Shown in pieces: positions 57,698-64,000 of a stretch of DNA of 64,000 nucleotides. Under the pieces are notes generated by a model that saw nothing but the letters and a program-made list of their open reading frames with translations, did not search any database and had not been told where the DNA came from. The first letter of the stretch is position 1. The number at the start of each line of letters is the position of its first letter. This stretch comes from Hymenobacter sp. YIM 151500-1. GTDB lineage: Bacteria > Bacteroidota > Bacteroidia > Cytophagales > Hymenobacteraceae. The stretch is taken from NCBI RefSeq assembly GCF_025979885.1, contig NZ_CP110139.1, positions 1,302,001 to 1,366,000 on the forward strand. Reading direction: 5' to 3'. The position numbers were made by a program, and so were the translations under genes.

Positions 57698-57926
57698 TGA
57701 GGTGATGAGATGATGAGGCGATGAGGTGACAGGTGACAGGTGACAAGTGGACCATCTTGCTGAGCGAAGTCGAAGGCGAAGTCGAAGCATCTCTACTGCG
57801 GGCTAACTCAATCGTTAGCTTCAAAGCAGGTATCCGCAACGAAGCGGTAGAGATGCTTCGGCAAGCGGACGCTAGATGGAGCATGACGTTCCTGCTTACT
57901 TGTCACCTGTCACTTCATCACCTCTC
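57698..57926. repeat. Nested inverted repeat before the acetyltransferase gene
   Basis: Outer arms GATGAGGTGACAGGTGACAG words (57698-57748) and the inverse TTGTCACCTGTCACTTCATC (57900-57926). Inside (57752-57888) a long TGCTGAGC core copy, like that at 3821-3956. The right arm encodes the last residues and stop of the membrane protein at 57918. Confidence 0.85.
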
Positions 57927-59192
57927 CAGCCGCCGCAGGAAACGGGCGGCGTAATCGTTTTGGAGCAGGAGCAGGAGCAGGAGCAGAAAAGGCAGGAAAG
58001 AAACCCGGTAGCGGTTGAGAGTGCCCAGGTTGGGGGTGGTGAGGCCGAGCAGGGCGGCTACAACCAGGCAGTAGAGTAGCAGGGCCAACACCAGGGCAAA
58101 CGGCAAGTGGCCAGGCCGGCCGCGTACGGTAGCCACCACGGCCACGCCGAGTACGGCCAGCAGCAGCAGGTTTTCCAGCCCGGCCACTGTGTAGAGCCCG
58201 CGCCCCTCCCAGGGCCAGGGTCGCGCGAGGGTGTTGGCGGCGGCTTGCGGGGCGTGTTGCAGGGCACTGGCCGCGGTGGGCGCCAGCGCCGGGTACTCCA
58301 GGTGCGGCCGGCCCCGTGACGAGGCTACCAACTCGGAGTAGTTGCGTAGCAGTTGGGAGGTGAACTTGTTGGCCCGAAACACCGGGCTTACCTCACTGGC
58401 CGCCCAGGCGCTGGCCGCCAGAAACCCGAGCAGCACCACGGCCTGTCCCCAGCGCCAGCGGGCCACGCCCAGGGCCTGCACCGCCCGCACCAGCCCCAGC
58501 CCCGCCAGCGCCCCCAGCAGTACGATGGCCAGGAAATAGCGCATCTTGAAGTGCAGCACGGCCGCCGCGAGCAGCAGAGGCAGCACCAGCCCCGGCCGGA
58601 CCGGCGCGGGCCCGTACCCCAGGCGCAGCACCAAGGCCAGCACCACGTAGCCACTAGCCACCAGCAGGCTTTCCTTGGTAAGGCCCGACGTCCAGTACAG
58701 CACCGTTGGCCACAGCAGCAGGGCTACTACTCCGGCCCCGGCCGGTGCCTGGGGCCAGCGCCGCCGCAACTGCCGCACCAGCTCCCAGGCGGCCACAAAG
58801 TTGGCCAACGACAAGTACCCGGCCGTGAGCAGGGCATTACCGGCCGAAGCCAGATTCACAGCGGACAGTACCTTGAGCAGAAAAAACGTGTTGGAGTAGC
58901 CGTGGAACACCAAGTGCCAGCGTCCATGGTGAAACTCGTCGGCAGGTAGCATCCGCAGCCAGGCGCCGGGGTCCTGCCAGAGCTGCTCGGTCATGCGCCC
59001 CGACCACACCAGAAAATAGCGGGCATCCTCGCTCAGCAGCACCACCGACAGCGCCGTTACGGCGGCCTTGAGCACAAGCGTAGGCAGCACCCAGTGCCCA
59101 ACGCCCGGCAACGGCCGCACCCGGCGCAGCCAGCGCCGCAGGGCCAGCACCAGCACTGCATTCAAAACCAAGGCAAGCAGAGGGTGTAGCAA
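57918..59192 (-). CDS. Polytopic membrane protein, unknown
   Basis: A 424-residue protein with about ten hydrophobic segments (HPLLALVLNAVLVLAL, VLPTLVLKAAVTALSVVLL, FLAIVLLGALAGLGLV, FALVLALLLYCLVVAALLGL...) and basic loops. A conserved-looking VLYWTSGLTKESLLVASGYVVLALVLR and RGRPHLEY are seen, typical of EpsG- or glycosyltransferase-like membrane proteins involved in exopolysaccharides, but no catalytic DxD or similar motif is certain. The last residues (RLER) come from the repeat arm. Starts at ATG 59192. Confidence 0.75.
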   Translation of the reverse strand: MLHPLLALVLNAVLVLALRRWLRRVRPLPGVGHWVLPTLVLKAAVTALSVVLLSEDARYFLVWSGRMTEQLWQDPGAWLRMLPADEFHHGRWHLVFHGYSNTFFLLKVLSAVNLASAGNALLTAGYLSLANFVAAWELVRQLRRRWPQAPAGAGVVALLLWPTVLYWTSGLTKESLLVASGYVVLALVLRLGYGPAPVRPGLVLPLLLAAAVLHFKMRYFLAIVLLGALAGLGLVRAVQALGVARWRWGQAVVLLGFLAASAWAASEVSPVFRANKFTSQLLRNYSELVASSRGRPHLEYPALAPTAASALQHAPQAAANTLARPWPWEGRGLYTVAGLENLLLLAVLGVAVVATVRGRPGHLPFALVLALLLYCLVVAALLGLTTPNLGTLNRYRVSFLPFLLLLLLLLQNDYAARFLRRLER

Positions 59193-59225
59193 ACCGAGTA
59201 GAGCAGCCGGGAGAAGGTTGGAACC

Positions 59226-60515
59226 CTAGCTGCGCTGCAAGATATGGCTGCCGATGCTACACTGCACGCAGCGGCGCGGGGCGCAGTAGCCCCGGTGCAG
59301 GGCCAGCAGCCCCTGCGAATCGGCGGCGGAACGGTGCTCGAAGCCGGCAGCCTGGTAGGCGTCGGTGAGGTGGTTGTGCTCGGCGGGCAGCTGCTCCAGC
59401 AGGCTAACAGCGTCTTCCACCAGCTCGGGGTTGCCGAGGTGGCGGCCATAGGCAGCCCGCAGCGGCACCACCACGTTGATAATGAGCAGGTGCACGCTGC
59501 TTTTGCCCAGGGCCGGCACCCGGCCCGGCTTGCCCGGCTGGTAGTGCTGGCGCCAGTACGCAGAAACCGGCGCAGCGAAGAACCCCTCCAACGCGCGCAC
59601 GTCGCGGGCCGTGAGCAGGGCGTCGAACAGAGCCGGGCGGGCGTGGAGCAGGGCGGCCAGCTGGGCCAGGCGCACGGTGGGGAAGTTGGCCGGGCGCAGG
59701 CGCAGGAAGTTCCAGTCGTGGCGCAGGAGGGCGGTACCGGCCAGGTTGTACTTGTGGCGCAGAAACGCAAATTCCTCCCGCAGACCCTGCACGTACAGGT
59801 CGTGCTCGGTAGCAGGGTCCTCTTCCAGAAAGCCGGCCTGCCCGAACACCAGCGCCTCCAGCTGGCGGGCGTCGTGGCGGTGGCGGCGCAGCAGGGCTAG
59901 CGGCAGGGCCCGCGCCAGGCGGGCCAGGGGCTCATTGTTTTTCTGAAAGCCGAAGCCTGCCGCCAGCGCGTGGTAAGCCGTAGCTTCCCAGTCGTGGGCC
60001 AGCTGCTGGTGCAGGCCCGCTACCACGGCAGCTTTTTGCTCCACGCGCTCCAGCAGGGTGCGGCCCGTCATCATGGCGCGCGTGAGCATGGGCACCTGAG
60101 GCAGCAGCGGGGCGCAGGGCAGCAGGGCTTCGGCAGGCTGCTCCCGCAGGCGCTGGTACGCAGCCAGCAGCTCCGGGGCCAGGCGCCCGGCCAGGGCCAG
60201 AGCCGGAATTTCGGTGGCATTGGTGCGCTGCACGGGCTGGTCGGCGGTGTGCACCACGTGCAGGATTACCTGGTCGTACTTGGGGTCGTGCTGGTGCCGG
60301 TGGCGGTGCCAGTCGGAGGCGCGCAGGTGGATTTCCACGGCCCCGTTCCACTCCACTTCGCCCAGGCGCAGGCGGGCATTCAGGAAATCGGGGCCGGCGT
60401 CGGGGTTGCGGTGGCCGGGGCGCAGCACGGTAATGGGCTGGCCGTCCTCGGTTTGTAAATCAGTTTTATCGAAATATTGATGCTGCCACACATAGTGTAG
60501 AAAATCTTCCTGCAT
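59226..60515 (-). CDS. DUF2851 family protein
   Basis: A 429-residue protein of the Bacteroidota-specific DUF2851 family. Marks: MQEDFLHYVWQHQYFDKTDLQTEDGQPI, PGHRNPDAGPDFLNARLRLGEVEWNGAVEIHLRASDWHRHRHQHDPKYDQVILHVV, GFQKNNEPLARLARALPL, and near the end YQAAGFEHRSAADSQGLLALHRGYCAPRRCVQCSIG with three Cys. Function unknown; the H-x-R-H-x-H-D cluster could bind metal. Located 33 bases upstream of the membrane-protein gene on the same strand. Confidence 0.92.
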   Translation of the reverse strand: MQEDFLHYVWQHQYFDKTDLQTEDGQPITVLRPGHRNPDAGPDFLNARLRLGEVEWNGAVEIHLRASDWHRHRHQHDPKYDQVILHVVHTADQPVQRTNATEIPALALAGRLAPELLAAYQRLREQPAEALLPCAPLLPQVPMLTRAMMTGRTLLERVEQKAAVVAGLHQQLAHDWEATAYHALAAGFGFQKNNEPLARLARALPLALLRRHRHDARQLEALVFGQAGFLEEDPATEHDLYVQGLREEFAFLRHKYNLAGTALLRHDWNFLRLRPANFPTVRLAQLAALLHARPALFDALLTARDVRALEGFFAAPVSAYWRQHYQPGKPGRVPALGKSSVHLLIINVVVPLRAAYGRHLGNPELVEDAVSLLEQLPAEHNHLTDAYQAAGFEHRSAADSQGLLALHRGYCAPRRCVQCSIGSHILQRS

Positions 60516-60557
60516 AGAAGTAGATAGATAAGGTGGGTAAGATAGACTTTTCTGTAA

Positions 60558-60576
60558 CGCGAAGCTCCACTTCGCG
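60558..60576. repeat. Short palindrome CGCGAAG / CTTCGCG
   Basis: CGCGAAGCTCCACTTCGCG, same family as the palindromes inside the repeat at 20671-20826. Confidence 0.75.
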
Positions 60577-60610
60577 GGGCGGTGTGGGCGTTTGCTAAGA
60601 ACTTAACGGA

Positions 60611-60694
60611 GCCTGTCATTCCGAGCGGAGCGAGGAATCTGGGTTGCTCAATACAGACTAACCCAGATTCCTCGCTCCGCTCGGAATGACAGGC
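60611..60694. repeat. 35-bp perfect inverted repeat (GTCATTCCGAG family)
   Basis: Arms 60611-60645 (GCCTGTCATTCCGAGCGGAG...) and 60660-60694 are exact inverses around a 14-base loop. I recall similar GTCATTCCGAGCG..GAGGAATCT sequences between genes of many Cytophagales. Confidence 0.92.
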
Positions 60695-60722
60695 TGTGCG
60701 TCATTATTCGGCCCGTCTACAC

Positions 60723-60768
60723 ACACAGAAACGCCCGCCCCAGTTGTAGCTGAGGTGGGCGTTTGTGT
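60723..60768 (-). terminator. Terminator-like hairpin after lolA
   Basis: AACGCCCGCC / GGTGGGCGTT stem on the minus strand, 14 bases after the lolA stop codon (60782), with short T stretches. Confidence 0.65.
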
Positions 60769-60781
60769 CAAGACAATCAAA

Positions 60782-61426
60782 TCAGCGCAGGTCAATCACC
60801 TTCACGCCTTTGTACTTGCTTTTGTCGAAGGTGAAGGTGGTGGCGTCCACGGGTACATTGGGCTGGAACTTGCTGATTTTGTAGGTGTAGCGGTTGCCGT
60901 TCTTCTTGAACATCTGCCAGCTTTTCACCGACTTATCGGCCTTGCTCACTTTCAGGCGCACCTTGTACACGGGGTTGGAGCGGTCCTCGGGCGAAAGCTC
61001 GATAACGTCCACCGGCACGCCGTTTTCCTTGGCTTCCTGCACGTAGGCGTACTTATAGCCTTTCTTGTAGAGGGTGTAAATCTGGGAAGGCGAGATTTCC
61101 TGGTCCTCGGGCTCGTAGTCGGAGATGTTCACCTCGTTTTCGGCCTTCATGTAGGTCCACATGGTCTGGCCGTTGTTGATGACTTCCTGGCCGCTGAGCT
61201 TGAGGCGGAACTTCTGCCCGCTCACGGTAATGTCGCCGGTGATATTTTCTTTCACCTTGGCGGCATCGTTTTCGAGGGTTTGGGTAAACGTCGCTTTGAA
61301 GGCCTTCATGGCTTGATACTTGGCGCTCATTTCGTCCAGAATCTTGCCGGCCTTGGGGTCCTGCTGCGCCGTGGCCGCGGAGGCCAGGAAAACGGAAAAC
61401 GCAAACAGGGCGAGAAACTTCTTCAT
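60782..61426 (-). CDS. lolA: LolA-like outer-membrane lipoprotein carrier
   Basis: A 214-residue periplasmic protein with a signal peptide (1-21, ASAATAQ) and a LolA/LolB-type fold: KILDEMSAKYQAMKAFKATFTQTLEN, VSGQKFRLKLSGQEVINNGQTMWTYMKAENEVNISDYEPEDQEISPSQIYTLY, VIELSPEDRSNPVYKVRLKVSKADKSVKSWQMFKKNGNRYTYKIS. It should ferry lipoproteins between membranes. The gene lies directly after ftsK, the order usual in Bacteroidota. ATG at 61426 is used; the frame before it is repeat DNA. Confidence 0.9.
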   Translation of the reverse strand: MKKFLALFAFSVFLASAATAQQDPKAGKILDEMSAKYQAMKAFKATFTQTLENDAAKVKENITGDITVSGQKFRLKLSGQEVINNGQTMWTYMKAENEVNISDYEPEDQEISPSQIYTLYKKGYKYAYVQEAKENGVPVDVIELSPEDRSNPVYKVRLKVSKADKSVKSWQMFKKNGNRYTYKISKFQPNVPVDATTFTFDKSKYKGVKVIDLR

Positions 61427-61445
61427 TGCAAAAGGAAAGGTGGAT

Positions 61446-61545
61446 TGGGAGAGGTGAGTACTGAGACCTGAGAAGTGAGATTTTGTTTGAAGACAACTTT
61501 GCTTGAACGAAAGTCTCACCTCTCGCTTCTCTGTACTCACTTCTA
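61446..61545. repeat. GTGAGAAG-family inverted repeat
   Basis: Left 61446-61484 (GGGAGAGGTGAGTACTGAGA...) and right 61510-61545 (AAGTCTCACCTCTCGCTTC...). The right arm runs to the ftsK stop codon at 61543. Confidence 0.82.
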
Positions 61546-64000
61546 TTTCGGTAGGTTGTTCAACAACTGTTCCAAACTGTATTCGTCGGGAATCAGCACT
61601 TCGCGGGCCTTGCTGCCTTCAAACGGCCCCACGATACCGGCGTGTTCCAACTGGTCGATTAGGCGGCCGGCGCGGTTGTAGCCCAGCTTGAGCTTGCGCT
61701 GGATCAGGGAGGTACTGCCCTGCTGGTGCAGCACAATGACGCGGGCGGCTTCCTCAAACATGGAGTCCCGGTCGGAAGGGTCGAAGTCGTCCGGGTCGCC
61801 GGAGCCGCTGCCCGATTCGCCGGGCACTTCGGGCAGCTCGTAGGCATTGGGGTAGCCCTGCTGCTCGCCCACGAAGTCGCAGAGGCGGTCCACCTCGGGC
61901 GTGTCGATGAAGGCGCACTGCACCCGGATGAGGTCGGAGCCGGCCGAGAACAGCATGTCGCCCTGGCCCACGAGCTGGTCGGCCCCGCCGGTGTCCAGAA
62001 TGGTGCGCGAGTCGATTTTGCTGGTCACCTTAAAGGAGATGCGGCAGGGAAAGTTGGCTTTGATAATGCCGGTAATCACGTTTACCGAGGGGCGCTGGGT
62101 GGCCACAATCAGGTGAATGCCAATGGCGCGGGCCAGCTGGGCCAGGCGGGCAATGGGCGTCTCGACCTCCTTGCCGGCCGTCATCATCAGGTCGGCCAGC
62201 TCGTCAATCACCAGCACAATGAAGGGCATGTAGCGGTGGCCCTTCTTGGGGTTGAGGCGGCGCTCCACAAACTTGCGGTTGTACTCCTTGAGGTTGCGGC
62301 AGCCGGCATCCTTGAGCAGGTCGTAGCGCCGGTCCATCTCCATGCACAGCGAGTTCAGGGTGTTCACTACCTTCTTGGTGTCGGTGATGATGGGCTCGTC
62401 GGACTCGGGCAGCTTGGCCAGGAAGTGGCGCTCAATCTTGTTGAAGATGCTCAATTCCACCTTTTTGGGGTCGACGAGCACAAATTTGAGCTGGCTGGGG
62501 TGGCGTTTGTAGAGCAGGGAAGCCAGAATCACGTTCAGCCCCACCGACTTGCCCTGGCCCGTAGCTCCGGCCATTAGCAGGTGGGGCATCTTGGCCAGGT
62601 CGGCCACAAACACCTCGTTGGTGATGGTGCGTCCGAAGGCAATGGGCAGGTCCATTTCGGTGCCGATGAACTTGTCGGTGTTGAACACCGAGCGGATGCT
62701 CACCATTTCCTTCTTGGTGTTGGGCACCTCGATACCGATGGTGCCCTTGCCCGGAATAGGCGCAATGATGCGGATACCCAGGGCTGCCAGACTCAAGGCA
62801 ATGTCGTCTTCCAGGCTCTTGATTTTGGAGATGCGCACCCCAGCGTCGGGCACGATTTCGTAGAGCGTGACCGTGGGGCCGATGGTGGCCTTGATGGAGG
62901 CAATGTTGATGCCGTAGTGGCCCAGCGTCTCCACAATCCGGTCCTTGTTGGCTTCCAGCTCCTCCTTGGTTACCTGGGCCTTGGCCAGGCCGTAGTCGTT
63001 GAGCAGTTCCAGCGTGGGGTACTGGTAGCGGGGCAGGTCGAGGGTGGGGTCGTACTCGCCGGTGGGCATCACCTCGTCGTCCTCGTCCTCCTCGGCAATA
63101 ACGGCCATGTCGGCACCCGCGGCCGGGTCCAGTTCGTGCGGCGTGGCCGAAGAAGTGGTATCCTCCACCTCAAACGACAAGCCGGCAGCAGCCGGCGCCA
63201 TTGGAGCCACTAGGGGCGCCGCCGGCAGCGGAGCCGGCCCATCCGCCAAATCGGCTAAGGACAAGGGCGTGGGCACGCGCGGTGTAGCCGCCGGCGGTGC
63301 GGGCGCTACTTCGGGGGCGGGCATTTCAATGGAGAAGCTGGGGCCGCTGGGCGCCGCGGCTGCGGCCAGGGCGGCGGCCGGCGCCAGGGGCAGCGCCGAG
63401 CCAGCCAGGCCGCCCGCCGCTACCGTAGCCGAAGCGGCAGCAACGGCCGGGGCGGCGCTGGGCACATCGTTGGTGATGCTGAACGCGGGAGAAGACGAGG
63501 CTACCGGGCCCGTGCGCAGCGGCGCGGGAGCTTCGGCAGCTTCCTCTTCTTCCGCCAGGGCGGCCGGCCGGCCAGCCAGCGGACCTACGCGCTTTAGCGT
63601 GATGCCCAGAGAATCCTCTTCGTCCTCTTCTTCCAGCGAGGCCGTGGGGTCGGCGGCGTGGTTGACGCCCAGGCCGGTGCGGCCGTAGAGGTCGTGGCCG
63701 TCGGGGGCGGTGGCTTCGTCGTCTTCCTCATCTCCAGCGCTGCGGCGCAGGCTGAGGTTGAGGCTGGTGACGTTGAAGAAGAACACCACGAAGGAAATCA
63801 GCAGGAAGGCCAGCAGCAGCACCGTCCCCCACCCAATGAGGCTGTCGAGCCAGGAGGCGGTTTCGTAGCCCACGCCCCCGCACAGGAAGTCGAGGCTGTG
63901 GGCCAGGGCTGGGTCTACGTCGGGGCTCTGAATGGTGAGCACCACGTAGCCCAGCAACACGCTCAGCCAGAGCATGGTAAACAGGCACAGGGCCAGCACG
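61543..64000 (-). CDS. ftsK: FtsK/SpoIIIE DNA translocase (5' end outside the window)
   Basis: A hexameric DNA pump that clears chromosome dimers at division. Visible: the last two or three transmembrane segments at the right edge, a long acidic and Ala/Pro-rich linker (about 90-300), the alpha-beta motor with Walker A MAGATGQGKSVGLNVILASLL, Walker B FIVLVIDELADLMMTAGKEVE, the FtsK signature LARAIGIHLIVATQRPSVNVITGIIKANFPCRISFKV, and the C-terminal gamma winged-helix (STSLIQRKLKLGYNRAGRLIDQLEHAGIVG). The frame stays open to base 64000, so the N-terminal membrane helices lie outside; the GTG near the edge is not the true start. Confidence 0.97.
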   Translation of the reverse strand, partial: VLALCLFTMLWLSVLLGYVVLTIQSPDVDPALAHSLDFLCGGVGYETASWLDSLIGWGTVLLLAFLLISFVVFFFNVTSLNLSLRRSAGDEEDDEATAPDGHDLYGRTGLGVNHAADPTASLEEEDEEDSLGITLKRVGPLAGRPAALAEEEEAAEAPAPLRTGPVASSSPAFSITNDVPSAAPAVAAASATVAAGGLAGSALPLAPAAALAAAAAPSGPSFSIEMPAPEVAPAPPAATPRVPTPLSLADLADGPAPLPAAPLVAPMAPAAAGLSFEVEDTTSSATPHELDPAAGADMAVIAEEDEDDEVMPTGEYDPTLDLPRYQYPTLELLNDYGLAKAQVTKEELEANKDRIVETLGHYGINIASIKATIGPTVTLYEIVPDAGVRISKIKSLEDDIALSLAALGIRIIAPIPGKGTIGIEVPNTKKEMVSIRSVFNTDKFIGTEMDLPIAFGRTITNEVFVADLAKMPHLLMAGATGQGKSVGLNVILASLLYKRHPSQLKFVLVDPKKVELSIFNKIERHFLAKLPESDEPIITDTKKVVNTLNSLCMEMDRRYDLLKDAGCRNLKEYNRKFVERRLNPKKGHRYMPFIVLVIDELADLMMTAGKEVETPIARLAQLARAIGIHLIVATQRPSVNVITGIIKANFPCRISFKVTSKIDSRTILDTGGADQLVGQGDMLFSAGSDLIRVQCAFIDTPEVDRLCDFVGEQQGYPNAYELPEVPGESGSGSGDPDDFDPSDRDSMFEEAARVIVLHQQGSTSLIQRKLKLGYNRAGRLIDQLEHAGIVGPFEGSKAREVLIPDEYSLEQLLNNLPK

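Noticed and set aside
63997..63999. GTG near the right edge as ftsK start
   Set aside because: It lies inside a transmembrane helix of the protein; the frame is open to the edge, so the real start is outside.

Overview
The window looks like chromosome of a GC-rich member of the Bacteroidota, most like Hymenobacter or a relative in the Cytophagales. The evidence is a PorX regulator (response regulator fused to a PglZ domain), a secreted enzyme ending in a type IX secretion sorting domain, a fused LpxC-FabZ gene, a TonB-family outer-membrane receptor and an orphan plug protein, Bacteroidota-style TAnnTTTG promoter boxes, and few Shine-Dalgarno-like leaders. I see no rRNA or tRNA gene, no CRISPR array, no prophage and no complete insertion sequence.

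Layout. 1-6.3 kb (mostly minus): a sensor kinase with an SSF transporter domain (cut by the left edge), its small membrane partner, an MHS-type MFS transporter, a porin and a lone InsA-like zinc-ribbon/HTH protein. 6.4-16.1 kb: flavin reductase-like protein, alanine dehydrogenase, tsaE, an aminotransferase, a large type IX-secreted sugar dehydrogenase-like protein with two PA14 domains, and a sigma-54 activator with an altered GAFTGA loop. 16.3-20.6 kb (minus): amidohydrolase, a possible deaminase-fold protein, M20 peptidase and a PLP enzyme. 20.9-26.3 kb (minus): a tight four-gene block of unknown function, with two paralogous Glu/Tyr/Gln-rich, glycine-rich proteins sharing a basic C-terminal motif, an HExxH protein and a 685-residue conserved-looking protein. 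This is the best candidate for an undescribed system. 26.7-33.6 kb: outer-membrane receptor, an AT-rich island with an HExxH lipoprotein, an isochorismatase-like hydrolase, an orphan plug domain, and a decayed toxin-antitoxin pair. 33.7-46.7 kb: porX, HD phosphohydrolase, the lipid A genes lpxD, lpxC-fabZ and lpxA, an ABC ATPase, Uma2-type protein, cinA, and a 2-oxoacid dehydrogenase E2. 46.8-64 kb: S9 peptidase, valS, ferredoxin, LuxC-like acyl-CoA reductase, two tandem small paralogs, nucleoside phosphorylase, trhO, acetyltransferase, DUF2851, lolA and ftsK (cut by the right edge).

The most pervasive structural feature is that most gene junctions hold a long inverted repeat. Several families recur: arms built from GTGAGAAGTGAGA, GTGAATGAGTGA, AATTAGTAATTAAT or GAAGTTGAGAAGTTG words, hairpins ending in TTTCTCGC, and a longer TGCTGAGC...GAAGCATCTCTACC core that is sometimes nested inside the low-complexity arms. 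Arms abut start codons, or run through stop codons and supply the last residues of some proteins. Both four-helix-bundle (23S rRNA intervening-sequence protein family) genes in the window sit between the two arms of such a repeat, and one repeat has landed in frame inside valS, adding 33 residues. Together this suggests a mobile or rapidly exchanging hairpin element.
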